From Elephas maximus indicus (taxonomy: Eukaryota > Chordata > Mammalia > Proboscidea > Elephantidae), in contig NC_064827.1 in NCBI RefSeq assembly GCF_024166365.1, positions 54,092,635 to 54,156,634 of the forward strand: a stretch of 64,000 nucleotides of DNA, given 5' to 3'. The notes under the pieces are model-generated. The model did no database searches. It was not told the origin of the DNA and was given only the letters and a program-made list of their open reading frames with translations. A program made the translations under genes and the position numbers. Shown here piece by piece: positions 48,608-59,699 of this stretch (position 1 is its first letter; every line of letters starts with the position of its first letter).

Positions 48608-49654
48608 CATCTCAGACTATGAGGATACCAAACGTACATGTACACTATTAATCTCAGCATAAAACAATTATTTTCTGAAAGTAATTTCCAAATAGGAATC
48701 GACTTTTAGGAGAGGCTCCTAGAAAATAAGAGGGCATTTGACCTGATGTACATATTTTCTGCAGCAACCTCAGTATCAAACTACTGAGGCTCTTTGAAAG
48801 CCTGTATCGGAGGCTTACTGGAAGATTTAGAGTCGGTTGACATGCTTCTAGAGTTGGTTAAATTCCAATATTAAACAGTATCAAATAGGAGTATATCCTG
48901 GATTACACAACCATCCCTGCCCTCTTTGTAATGTATGCCTGCGACATTGGAAACAGTTTAATTGGATGAGAATCATCTTTTCCATAGCCAATAGAAACAT
49001 AAACCTCTTTCTATGCTGACTAAACTATCTGTCCCTTGTAAACTGGAGTTTCCATAGAAAGCAGCAAAACTTTTGGCAAATGACTATCACAAAGCAAATC
49101 CTATACCATAACCACAGCCATTGTTTGAAAATACTGAGTAGTAACTTATCCATTGGACCAATTCATTTATTTCTCTAGGGGTATATTATGTAGCTGTGGT
49201 AGAAAACCAGGAGGATGCAGAGCTGTTTTAAAATGGATAATCTGTGATTCATTTACTATAAACAGGATGATACCTGCTAATACCCACTTTTCAATTTTTT
49301 TTTTCAAATTAAAATAATTTGCTTCATGATATTTGGTGCAGAACTGAGGCACCTGAGCTGACCCAAAATATCTTCTTTAGGAAAATAATGGCCCTAACCA
49401 GAAATTCAACAAATAGAAGAGGAATGACTTTTATATGGACAACAATACAAGGCAGGCTCTTCTGTGTGCAATTTGGTTGCTTATGTATCTAAAATCCGAA
49501 GAACATGAAACCATTTGCAATAAACCACACAGAAGTCTCACTGCCAAGTCTCACTTGAGTGTTCAGGTTCACATTGTCTACTACACAACTACTATTCAAC
49601 ACGCAAGTGAAGCACCAATTTGCTCTCTCAGGTGTTAGAGATAGTTTATGAGGC
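48608..49654. other. Intergenic, nothing recognised
   Basis: No gene or clear repeat. Confidence 0.4.
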
Positions 49655-49818
49655 CTTGCTACTCATGTGTTCTGCAAACAAGCAGCACCAGCATCACCTG
49701 GGGACATTTAAAAAATGCAAATCTCAGCCCTCTTGTCAAATCCACTGAATCAGATTATGTAATTTTCAAAAATTCCTCGGGTAATTTCTATGCATACTAA
49801 AATTTGAGAAGTACTCAA
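49655..49818 (+). repeat. MER5A-like (hAT-Charlie) element
   Basis: Phrases 'gcagcaccagcatcacctgggga', 'aaaatgcaaatctcagccc', 'ccactgaatcagatt' and 'tgcatactaaaatttgagaagtact' follow MER5A in order (degenerate). Confidence 0.8.
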
Positions 49819-49853
49819 TGAGACCAGTGACTTACTTCTTTGGTTACACATTA

Positions 49854-50010
49854 GAAAATCCTGGTGGCATAGCAGTTAAATGCTACGGCTGCTAACCAAA
49901 AGGTTGGCAGTTTGAATCCGCCAGGCGCTCCTTGGAAACTCTATGGGGCAGTTCTTCTCTGTCCTATAGGGTCGCTACGAGTCGGAACCAGCTGGACAGC
50001 AATGGGTTTT
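49854..50010 (+). mobile_element. AfroSINE
   Basis: Well-preserved plus copy from 'gaaaatcctggtggcat' to 'ctggacagcaatgggttt'. Confidence 0.94.
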
Positions 50011-50097
50011 TATTACAAAAAATAGTTATCTGATTCCAGCCCCTTACTCAACTTACATAATTTTTGGATGGCAATGACGTATAGTGAAAAAAAATAC

Positions 50098-50225
50098 ATG
50101 GCATTTAAAATCAGAAAAATGAGGTTTAAACAGCAGTTTTCTCACTTACTATAACTATAGATAATTCAACCCCACTGAACTTTACTTTCCTCACAGATTT
50201 ATAGTGATGATAAAATGTTTATGAA
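50098..50225 (+). repeat. MIR-like fragment
   Basis: The order 'ggcatttaaaatcagaaaaatgagg', 'ctcacttactataactatag', 'actttactttcctcacag' follows the MIR middle. Confidence 0.55.
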
Positions 50226-50269
50226 CATTTATAAATTATGTTTATGAATATTTATAAATTATAAAACCA

Positions 50270-50428
50270 TACCCACCCACTGCCATTGAGTCAATTTCAA
50301 CTCATAGCGACCCTATAGGACAGAGTAGAACTGCCCCATAGAGTTTCCAAGAAGTGGCTGGTGGATTTGAACGGCTGACCTTTTGGTTAGCAGCTGTAGC
50401 TCTTAACCACAATGCCACCAGGGTTTCC
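50270..50428 (-). mobile_element. AfroSINE
   Basis: Minus copy from 'cccactgccattgagtc' to 'ccaccagggtttcc'. Confidence 0.94.
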
Positions 50429-50527
50429 CATAAAACGTTAAGTAAATGTTATTGCTAATAATTGGTATGGTATAAAATCAAATAAACAAATCTCTGTTGA
50501 AATGAATAAAGCACACTCTCTTCAGAA

Positions 50528-50735
50528 TATTGATTTTCAAAGTGCAGTCTGTGGATCAACCACATCAGAAATGACAGATGCCTTTTAAAAATGCAAATTG
50601 CTCATCCATGCCTAAGACCTTGTGCCTCACAATCTCAGGAAATGGAATACAGAAACCTGCATTTTAAGAAGTTAATTATGTAATTATATGTCAGCAATCC
50701 AGTGCCTGAGGAGCTATCCAAGATAAAAGGATCCC
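50528..50735 (+). repeat. MER5A-like (hAT-Charlie) element
   Basis: 'gattttcaaagtgcagtctgtgg', 'catcagaaatgacagatgcc', 'aaaatgcaaattgctcatcc' and 'acctgcattttaagaa' follow the MER5A order. It lies about 190 bp upstream of the OR pseudogene ATG. Confidence 0.75.
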
Positions 50736-50921
50736 AAAAGCTAAATTCATAGCTGTTACCACTGCTCCAGCTAGTGCTGACACACTTTTTGCCCCACCTA
50801 CCCCAACTATCTCTTACTTACTATGACAAATATAAAATGATATTATACTTTATATGTACAGACTAATTAAACACACATGCAGTTTACTTTTTTGGATTAT
50901 TTCAGGTATAAAAAAAGTAAA

Positions 50922-51572
50922 ATGGAAAGGACCAACTGGACAACTGAGGTTGTCCAGTTCATTCTGCAGGGACTTTCTGATTACCCAAAAGCTGAAAAAC
51001 TACTTTTTGTGATGTGCTTGTTGATGTACCTGGTAATCCTCCTGGGGAACAGTACCTTGATCATCTTAATGCTCCTGGATTCCCACCTCCACATGCCCAT
51101 GTATTTCTTCCTTGGTAATCTTTCCTTCCTAGACATCTGGTACACATCCTTTTTTATCCCCTCAATGGCTGTGAAATACTAGCATTTGTCAAGCTGGCTT
51201 GTGAGGATATTTCCTTGAATGAGATTACTATAATGTTAGACAGTATAATATTTTTGTTTTCTCCATTACTTCTGATTTGTTTATCCTACTTTTTCATTTT
51301 CTCTACTGTACTGAGAATCAATTCTGCTGAAGGATGGAAAAAGGCTTTTTCCATCTGCTCAGCCCACGTGACACTGGTGATTGTATTTTATGGAACAATC
51401 TTCTTCATGTATATGAAGCCAAAGTCCAAAGACTCTTGACAAACTGATTGCCGTGTTCTGTGGAATAGTCACCCCGATGCTCAATCCTATCATCTATAGC
51501 CTGAGGAACAAGGAGGTTCGTGGGGCTATGAAAAAACTGATGAGTAGACATTGGTTCAGGAGGAAACAGTAA
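50922..51572 (+). pseudogene. Olfactory receptor family 13 pseudogene, TM3-TM4 deleted
   Basis: The N-terminus ([13 protein letters not shown]..., sequon NWT), TM1 with GN and the TM2 segment ([19 protein letters not shown]) are intact. Near 51165-51170 a deletion of roughly 290 bp removes the equivalent of residues about 82-178: ECL1, TM3 with DRYVAIC and TM4. It also shifts the frame, giving a stop at 51179. ECL2 onward resumes with [17 protein letters not shown]5 [14 protein letters not shown] and TM6. A second lesion after KPKSKDS gives TGA at 51437. The remaining frame then holds [12 protein letters not shown] and a stop at 51570-51572. A splice-acceptor-like 'ggattatttcag' precedes the ATG. 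The member is not identified; it is neither C3 nor C8. Confidence 0.93.
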
Positions 51573-51899
51573 GAAACTGACACTTTTGAGTTCATATACA
51601 AAATAAGCTCACATATTTTGAGCAAGGGTTTTAAATATAAACATAGCAAAAGGAACGAAGGAAATATGTACAGTCACAGAATTTCAGAGTTAAGAAAGAT
51701 ATTTTGAGATCAACAGTCTAACTTTATCACTTTATGAAAATGACTGTGATCTCATAAAAATGTAGACACAAGTGGTCTGAGAAGTGCAAGTAAACATATG
51801 GGGACAAATAAAAAATATTTAAAAGTAAACCTTTCCAAGAAAATCTAGCACATATATTTACTCAACAAATAAAACATATTTTCAGCCTCTTTTATTTGG
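51573..51899. other. 3' flank of the OR pseudogene
   Basis: Nothing recognised. Confidence 0.4.
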
Positions 51900-52594
51900 A
51901 AATCCATTTGATTTAAAGTTTTTTGTTTGTTTATTCTTACCAGGAACCTAACCTAATCCCAGTCTACATTTCTAGCCATATATTTCACCTTCTTCTTTCC
52001 CTTCGCATATACTCACCCACCCACTTTGTGCATGCTTTGCTCCACCCACTATGTAGTTACCCGGGTAATTCATGTTCTCTCATACATAAGGGTAATAACA
52101 CATTGTACACAGATATCGTATCTTCCCATTCTGGTTTTAAACAATTTATTATGTGCCTTGGTATAATTTTCTTCATGTTTCTTTTCCTTGAGGCTCACTG
52201 AGATTCTTGTGTCTGTGAATTTATAGTTTTCATTAAATTTAGCTGCCCCCTCCTCCACTTTTCTCCATTACAGTGTCCAGTTACATGTATATTGGGCCAC
52301 TTAAAGTTGTCCCACAGGTAATAGATGATCTGTTTACTTTTTTTCACTGTTTTTTCCCGCTATATTTCATTTCGAAGAGTGACTGTTGCTATGATTCCAA
52401 GATTGTTAATCTTTTTTTCTGTACTGTCCAATTTGTTGTTAATTCCATTCAGTGTTTTATTCATGTTAGATGTATTCCTCCCCTCTCTTAGGTTTTTTCT
52501 TTTTTAAATATTTCTATATCTAAATAACATACTCAAATTTTCTTCTACACTCTTGACTATATAGAATATAGATAAGGTAATAAACTGAAAAAAC

Positions 52595-52751
52595 CAAACC
52601 CAGTGCCGTTGAGTCAATTCCAACTCATAGCAACCCTATAGGACAGAGTACAGCTGCCCCATAGAGTTTCCAAGGAGCGCCTGGCGGATTTGAACTGCTG
52701 ACCTTTTGGTTCACAGCTGTAGCACTTAACCACTACACCACCAGGATTTCC
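52595..52751 (-). mobile_element. AfroSINE
   Basis: Minus copy from 'aaacccagtgccgttgag' to 'caccaggatttcc'. It is the left member of a same-orientation pair. Confidence 0.94.
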
Positions 52752-52784
52752 AACCTTCCAGATAGGATAATAAAAAAACAAAAC

Positions 52785-52935
52785 AAAACCCAGTGCCATC
52801 GAGTCGATTCCAACTCATAGCGACCCTATAGGACAGAGTAGAACTCCCCCATAGAATTTCCAAAGAGCACCTGGTGGATTCGAACTGCCGACCCTTTGGT
52901 TAGCAGCCATAGCACTTAACCACTACACCACCAGG
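52785..52935 (-). mobile_element. AfroSINE
   Basis: Minus copy from 'aaaacccagtgccatcgag' to 'ctacaccaccagg'. It is flanked by a 9-bp duplication AGGATAATA (52764-52772 and 52938-52946), so it is an independent insertion rather than a tandem duplication. Confidence 0.94.
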
Positions 52936-53989
52936 ACAGGATAATAGATAGATAAATTCTTAATGTTTTGTCATCAGTATCATCTCTGGATTTCTTTCTA
53001 TTGATTGATTTTTTTTTTTCAATTTATGGGTTGTAGTTTCTTGTTTGCATGGATGGTAATTTTTGTTTGAATACCAGACATTGCAAATTTTACCTTGCTG
53101 GGTACTGAATATATTCGTATTTCTATAAATATTCTTGAGCTTTTTACTGGAACACAATAAAGTTACTTAGATACAGTTTGATCCTTTTATATTTTACATT
53201 TAGGCAGGGCTAGAGTAGCTTTCAGACTAGGGCTAATTATGACTCAGTAGTGAGGAAATTCACTCTTGAGTACTCTATCTGATTCCCAGTGAATTACAAG
53301 GTTTTGCCATTCTAGTGAAAACAGAAAGTATTCTCAGCCTTGTATGGGCTGTGAGATGCAGTCATCTCTAATCCTTTTGGATTGTTCTTTCCCTGGTACC
53401 AGGTAGTTTTCTCACACACATGCAGTCATCATATTCAGCTGAACACTTGAGGGATATTCTCTTCAGATCTCCAGAACTCACCTACTGTGAAGCCCCCTCC
53501 TCCCTGGTATTTTGCTGTCTGCACTCTAACCTCCTTTCATCTCAACTCCATCTCCTAAATTCAGGGAGGCCAAGTCCTCCGCATGGGTTCCCTTTGCTAC
53601 CTAGAAACTCATTCCTTGCAATAAGCTGGATAAACTATAGGGTTCACCTCATTTGTTTCTCTTCACCCAAGTATCACTTCCTGTCCTACTTGATGTCCAA
53701 TGTCTGAATTTTTTTTAACGTAGTTTTTCTGTTCTTTTTTTTTTTTCAGTTGTGCCAGGTGGAAAGATTAACTTGGTCTCGTTACTCCATCTTATCCAGA
53801 AACAGGAATCCAAATGCTCACCACCTACCTACTTTCCAAATAGAAATTTTTAGTATACTTCAGTGCATGTGTCTATGGACTAAGGCTGGACTATGGGCAA
53901 AGGAAGAGATCTCCTGGGGTAGCTCATGCTCATATCCCTAAGTATGGCTACAGATATGGGCCTGGGACTATAATACACTCGGAATAGAT

Positions 53990-55160
53990 ATTGCTGTTAA
54001 AATATTTGAAACCAGAGGTAAACTGAAACTAACTAGTCTATTCAGGATCCAAATCAAGAACTGATTGGGTCAAAGTGATAAGTCCACTACCCTAGCTACT
54101 TGACATGTAGTCTTTTAGAATTAGCATAAAAGCCTTTAAAATAATTATTATAAATATGTAATTTAATTAAAAAGTGGACAAAAGAGATGAAAAAGTGGAG
54201 AAATCAACAGAGAAATGGAATCTTTTAAAAAGGACCTAATAAACAGTCTAAATTTTAAAAATGCAATATCTGAAAATAAGGATTCATTGAATAGGATAAA
54301 TTGTGGACTAGGAATGGCAGTAGGAAAAGAAGTCAGTACAAATTATCTTAACTGAAGAATACAGATAAAGAAAGAATTTTAAAAAAGATATAATAAGACA
54401 TGTGAGATGTATGGAAAATCTCAAATGGTCTTTCCTAAGTGTAATTGGAATACCAAAAAGAGAGGACAGAGTGTAAACAGATAATATGTGAGAATTTTCC
54501 AAAATTATCTGAAACAAAGTAACAAACAAACAAAAAAAAAACCTCAGGATAAATAGAAAAACCATATAGAGGTGTAGCGCATTTGAATAGCTAAAAACCA
54601 AAATTTAGGAAAAAATCTTAAAAGCAAAGAGAAAAAAGATATATTACATTCAGGGGGAAATAAGAATAACCATTAATTCCTCATTAGAAACAATGGTTGC
54701 AAGATATCAATGGAATGGCACATTTAAAGTGCTGTGGGGCAGGCGATATGCGTGTGTGCATGTGTATATATACATATACACATATTTGTGTGTGTATATG
54801 TGTGTGTGTGTATATATGTGTGTGTGCGTGTGTATTCTGCCAGCATAGAATTCTGTATTTTTTATAATACCCATCAAGATTGAAAATAAAAAAAAAGAAT
54901 CATAATCTAAGATTTATTATTATAAGAAATACTAAGGGAAGTTCTTCATACTGGAGAAAAATGAAACTGAAACACTGAATTAGAAAAACAAATGAAGAGC
55001 AGTAGAAACTGTAAGTATAAACTACTGCTGTTTTTTTAATTTGTAAAGACTTACAAGTTGTTTTGACTTACGAAAACAACAAAGATAACACTACATTGCT
55101 CAGTTAAAACATATATAAGGAAAATATATGACAATAATAGCACAAAATGTGAGAGGACTC
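53990..55160 (+). mobile_element. Old L1/HAL1 ORF1-region remnant
   Basis: Plus-strand text follows the ORF1 pattern of ancient L1 or HAL1: 'atggaaaatctcaaatgg', 'agtgtaattggaataccaaaaagagagg', 'gagaattttccaaaattatc', 'gccagcatagaattctgtat' and 'actaagggaagttcttcatactgg' (degenerate). Frames are lost. A TG/TA microsatellite has expanded inside it. Confidence 0.65.
54749..54835. repeat. (TG)n/(TA)n compound microsatellite
   Basis: Alternating TG and TA blocks, about 87 bp, within the L1/HAL1 remnant. Confidence 0.95.
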
Positions 55161-56020
55161 TAAATGGAGTTATTCTTATATTTTTCAAGAAGTAATAAAA
55201 TACTAATTCAAACCACATTGTAATATATTTAGGGTTAATATTGATTATAATCACTAAAACAATCAATTAAATAAAAAAAATTAAATAATACATTCTAAAT
55301 ACTCAATAGGGAGACCTTTGTTTCTAGTCAAAATGATGTAAATTTATTCCCCACTAGTCCATCCAGTTATGAATAGAAAATCATGGGCATAACACACACA
55401 AAACAACTAGCATAGGAAGATTCTGGCAGGCAGAAAGGAAGACTTGAGGAAGAACATGGTATTGATTTCCCTGGGTTTTATTTTTGCTCCCTATATATCC
55501 TGGACTAGGCACTGGATAAGTTTGCAGCATAGCACTGCCAACAGGAGCAGATAAGATGGGCCTCAAAAAAAGCCTCTATCTGAAGTACGAGGAAAGGGTT
55601 TCCTAAAAAAAATAGACAATACACATCCTACACTAGCCAAACACCAACAGTAGGAATTGTTGCCCCCGCTCCAGTGCAATTTCAGTGGGACTGAGCAGGG
55701 AACTGAATTTCTACTCCCTGCCCAATGGCAGCAAACATTACTCTGATAACCCCACTAGAGTGATATTGAACAAGAAACTGGGCTTTCACCCCTACCTGGC
55801 AACAATAAGGTAGAATGAGGCATTGCTAGTTGGTCTACTTCCCCCAATGTCAATGGGTCTCCCTACTCGATTCCAACAAGGCACAATGAAGGTTTTTAAG
55901 GAGGAGCTAGCTGGCCTTCTTCCTCCCACTCCAGACATTAGTGAAGCCTGGTGGGAGCTAAACCTCCAACCCCACACAGGAGCAATTAGGTGGTGGAAAA
56001 AGGCATTGCAAGATGGAGCT
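55161..56020. other. Unassigned, part possibly L1 5' UTR
   Basis: The stretch at about 55390-55990 has list-like wording reminiscent of ancient L1 5' UTRs ('gaaactgggctttcacccc', 'ggcaacaataaggtag'). No gene was recognised. Confidence 0.3.
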
Positions 56021-56931
56021 GCTGTTGTTGCTAGGTGTCACTGGGTTGGTTCCCACTAATAGCGACACAATGCACAACAGAACAAAACACTGCCCAGTCC
56101 TGCACCACCTCACAATATTTGCTATTTCAGCCCATTATTGCAGCCACTGTGTCAATCCATCGTACTAAGTGTTTTCCTCTTTTTCGATGACCTTCTACTT
56201 AACCAAGTGTGATGGCGTTCTCCTGGAAAGCGTCCCTCCTGATAATATGTCCAAAGTTTGTGAGTCTCACTATCCTCACTTCTAAGGAGCATTCTGCCTG
56301 TACTTCTTCCAAGACAGATTTGTTCTTTCTTCTGGAAAACCATGGTATATTCAATATTCTTCACCAACACCACAATTCAAAGGCATCGATTTTTTTTTCA
56401 GTCTTCCTTATTCATTGTCCAGCTTTTGCATGCACATGAGGTGATTGAAAATACAATGGCTTGGGTCAGGCACACTTTAGACCTCAAGGTGACATTTGCT
56501 TTTTAACACTTTAAAGAGGCTTTTTGTAGCAGATTTGCCTGATGCAATATATCATTTCATTACTTGACTGCTGCTTCCATGGGTGTTTCCTGTTGATCCA
56601 AGTAAAATGAAATCTTTGACAACTTCAATCTTTTCTCCATTTATCACGATGTCACTTATCAATCCAGTTTCTTTATGTGAAGGTGTAATCCATACTGAAG
56701 GCTATAGTCTTTGAACTTCATCAGTAAGTACTTCAAGTCCTTTTCACTTTCCTCAAGCAAGGTTGTGTCCTCTGCATATCACAGATTATTAATGAGTCTT
56801 CCTCCAATCCTGATGCCAAGTTCTTCTTCATAAACACACTGCATACAGATGGAATAAGTATGGTGAAAGGATACAACTGACACATATCCTTCCTGATTTT
56901 AAACCATGCAGTATTCCCCTCTGTCTTAGGT
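56021..56931 (-). mobile_element. RTE LINE, abutting the ERV-L LTR
   Basis: A minus-orientation RTE 3' part: the tail 'gttgttgctaggtgtcac', the C-terminal region in short broken frames, up to 'accatgcagtattcccc' in the RT domain. Its RT-proximal end coincides within a few bases with the LTR edge at 56932. Either the provirus cut the RTE or the RTE truncated there. Confidence 0.88.
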
Positions 56932-57330
56932 TGGGCTCTCTAGAGAAGCAAAATGAGTGAAGTGTCTCTAGAGAGAGAGAGAGAAAAATTTATCTCAATT
57001 ACCAAATAGCTCACATGATTGTAGAGGCTGGCAAGTCTCAAGTCCAAGGGTCAGGCATCAGGCTGGAGGCTTCTCCTGACTCACTTAGCTGCAGGAGCTG
57101 ACGAACCCAAGATCAGATGCGGACCACTGGCTCACAGTCTGCAGAGACTTATGAATACAAGATCAGCATGTAAGGCAACAGCTGCTGACTTGCAGGCTGT
57201 GGAGGCTGATGAATCCTGAGATCAGCAGGCAATATGTCAGGCAGCTGGCTCAAGTCCCACGAACAAAGGTCAGATGATAACAAGCTAGATGCAGAACCCA
57301 GAGCAAGCAAAAGAGCTTTGACAGAGCATC

Positions 57331-57401
57331 CATACCTATATCTATATCATCTATATCTATATCTACATCTACATCTATATCTATATCATCTATATCTAAA
57401 C
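57331..57401. repeat. (TATATC)n-type microsatellite, left part
   Basis: TATATC/TACATC units within the LTR. The array continues after the SINE at 57563-57674 with TATATA and CACACA blocks. Confidence 0.93.
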
Positions 57402-57562
57402 CACCAAACCCACTGCCGTCGAGTCAATTCTGACTCATAGCGACCCTATAGGACAGAGTAGAATTACCCCATGGAGTTTCCAAGGAGCACCTGGTGGATT
57501 TGAACTGCCGACCTCTTGGTTAGCAGCCAAAGCACTTAACCACTACACCACCAGGGTTTCCA
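57402..57562 (-). mobile_element. AfroSINE, nested in LTR microsatellite
   Basis: A well-preserved minus copy from 'ccaaacccactgccgtcgag' to 'ccaccagggtttcc'. The flanks are both 'catctatat', consistent with a target duplication but blurred by the microsatellite. Confidence 0.93.
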
Positions 57563-57674
57563 TCTATATATCTATATCTATGTCTATATCAGCTATATCT
57601 ATATACACATATATATATACACACACACATATATACATGTATATATACACACACACACACAAGTATATATATAT
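57563..57674. repeat. (TATATC)n/(CA)n microsatellite, right part
   Basis: The second half of the array split by the AfroSINE. Confidence 0.93.
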
Positions 57675-57814
57675 CATTACATAATTACCAAACCACTGAG
57701 AATCATTGCTTGGCCGAGTTGACACACTACCTTAACTACATCACAGTCTGCACCTTTCAACTTGGCACTTGTACACATCTTCTTAAACGACACAAAATCT
57801 ATAACCAAAGACAA

Positions 57815-58110
57815 TTACAAAGTCATACTTGTGCCTAACCAGCCAATATGGTAACTCCCTTCTTTGCCTGTTGGTCCAGAGGCATGAGGAGCCCAAAGTA
57901 GGTGGGTGGCATTCTTAATTTTCAGTTTAATGGAATCAGGGTTGTGTCTCCACGTGGAAGCATTCCACCGTTTGGAACTAAGACCTTTAGACCTGCAGAG
58001 CATATTGTCACAGGGACAAGAAGCAAAAACTTTGCAAGTAGGTCACTGGGGGTAATAGTGAGTGGTGCCACTCCCATTTCCACCCCTTGATTCCTGGAAC
58101 TGTGAATCCT
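57815..58110 (-). pseudogene. ERV-L pol: dUTPase domain remnant
   Basis: Minus-strand frames contain the N-terminal dUTPase signature in which a 'SAGLKVLVPNGGMLPRGDT' stretch (about 58000-57945) corresponds to the conserved sugar/phosphate-loop region. It lies 3' of integrase and next to the 3' LTR. That position is characteristic of ERV-L (class III) elements and differs from betaretroviruses. It is shifted and stopped, and would not make an enzyme. Confidence 0.85.
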
Positions 58111-58149
58111 GGTTATGTGACAACAACATGACATATTGAATGCTGGTTG

Positions 58150-58730
58150 AGAGCATATACAAAAAAAAAAAAAAAAAACACCGGCCCAAAGCTGCAAAGT
58201 ATTCCCACCTAGTTGGTGCTGTAATTGTGTCTTTAGAATGTCATTCCATAGTTCTTTCTAGCCAGCTGCTTCAGGATGATGAGGAACATAGTAAGACCAG
58301 CGAATTCGATGAGCATGGGCCCATTACCATACTTCATTTGCTGTGAAGTGAGTCCCTTCATCCAAGGCAATGCTGTGTGGAATATCATGGCCATGGATAA
58401 GGCATTCTGTGAATCCACCGATGGTAGTTTTGGCAAAGGTATTGCATACACGGAGGCCAAATCGATATCCACAATAAGTGTTTATCCTAGTAAGAATGAA
58501 ATGCCGCCTTTTCCATCAGGGGAAGCAGTTCATTGTAATCAACCTACCACCAGGCAGCTGGCTGTTCACTTCAAGGAATGGTGCCAATCAGGGACTCAAT
58601 GTTGGTCTCTTCTGCTGGCAGATTGAGCATTCAGCAGTGGCTGTGGTCAAGTCCACCTTGGTGAGAGTTCATGTTGCTGAGCCCATGCATAACTTCCACC
58701 CCTGCCAACATGATCACTTCATTCATGAGC
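58150..58730 (-). pseudogene. ERV-L pol: integrase remnant
   Basis: Frames on the minus strand (58472-58233 and flanking pieces) correspond to the integrase catalytic core. The zinc-binding N-terminus begins around 58730 just after RNase H ('QCAHE'). A poly(T)/poly(A) expansion at 58161-58178 interrupts the junction with dUTPase. Multiple shifts are present. Confidence 0.78.
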
Positions 58731-59400
58731 ACATTGGACAAAGATGGGCGTGGCTGGAGAAAGAGGACGACTGGTTTCCACAGAACACATCACCTTATCC
58801 ACCTGATTGTTAAAATCCTCCTTGGCGAAGGTCACCCTCTGCTGAGCATTCACATGGGACACAAATATCTTCACTTTTTTGGCCCATTCAGAGAAATGTG
58901 TCGATATCCCCTTCCTCATACTTTCTTGTGTCCAATTTTTCAATTATGTTCCTTCCAAGTCCCTGACCACCCAGCCAAACCATTGGCCACAGCTCATGAA
59001 TCAGTATACAATTGCACATGTGGCCATTTCTCCTTCCAAGCAAAGTAAATAACCAGGTGCAGTGCTCAAAGTTCTGTCCATTGGGAGGATATCCCTTCAA
59101 CACTGTCCTTCAGTGAGGTCCCAGAAAGGCGATGCAGTGCTGTTGCTGTCTGCTTTTGAGTAGTGCCTGCATATCATGCACAAACATTTGTAAACCAGAC
59201 ACAGTAGGCATTTGGGCCACTTCCTCATGTAACTTACTTGTGCCTTCAGGTCCTGCTTGAGCCCGATCTTGTTATACAACTTCCATTTGATAATGGAGTA
59301 CTGTTGTGCATGTCTGACTTTATGACTATGCATCAGATAACGCCCAGTTTATGATGGGTATTTCAGGCCTCACGGTGACTTACTGGCCCATGATTAAGCA
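58719..59400 (-). pseudogene. ERV-L pol: RNase H and connection remnant
   Basis: A frame at 58943-58719 carries the RNase H C-terminal histidine motif SHVNAQQR and the lead-in to integrase. The frame at 59333-59097 covers upstream RNase H/connection (AQQYSIIKWKLY). Both are broken by stops. Confidence 0.78.
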
Positions 59401-59699
59401 CTCAGCATCTACTAAGGCCCGGTAAGAAGCCAAAAGCTATTTTTCAAAAGGAGAGTAGTTATATGAAGAGGACAGCAGGACTTTACTTCAAAATCCTAAG
59501 AGTCTACACAGTGATTCACCAATAATAGGGCCTGCCAAAGACTCCAAACAGCATCTCTACCTGCCACTGAGACTTCAAGCATCATTGGATCAGCAGAATT
59601 ACATGTCCCAAGTGGCAAAGTGGCTTGCATGGCAGCATGAACCTCTTACTGACACTTCCTTGTTCTGGGGCCCATTCAAAACTATCAGATTTTCAAGTC

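Larger units (their letters stand above)
51900..53810. mobile_element. Ancient L1 untranslated-region debris, interrupted by two AfroSINEs
   Basis: T-rich text with landmark phrases often annotated as old L1 UTR: 'tgtttgcatggatggtaattt', 'gaataccagacattgcaaatttt', 'tctataaatattcttgagc', 'gggttcacctcatttg', 'gttactccatcttatcc'. The last resembles the complement of an L1 5' end ('agatggagtaac'), suggesting minus orientation, but I cannot settle the strand. Confidence 0.55.
56932..57745 (-). mobile_element. 3' LTR of an ERV-L-type provirus (MLT2-like)
   Basis: Read on the minus strand it begins TGTGATG and ends ...AAGACA. An AATAAA-like signal followed by CT repeats lies near its end (about 56980-56995 region). 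The phrase 'cagtttgacacac'-like near the start and 'ctcacatgattgtagaggctggcaag' (plus strand) fit MLT2-type LTRs. It is swollen by an AfroSINE and a TATATC/CA microsatellite. It directly follows the dUTPase end of pol, as a 3' LTR should. Confidence 0.8.

Noticed and set aside
50877-50921. Upstream in-frame ATG as the start of the OR pseudogene (15 extra residues)
   Set aside because: The extra residues lie over the splice-acceptor-like tract. Family OR proteins start at the equivalent of 50922, just before the NxT glycosylation sequon.
57815-58110. dUTPase sequence as a host DUT retrocopy
   Set aside because: It follows integrase in the same orientation and directly precedes an LTR, the position of the ERV-L pol dUTPase. 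It is broken like the rest of the provirus.
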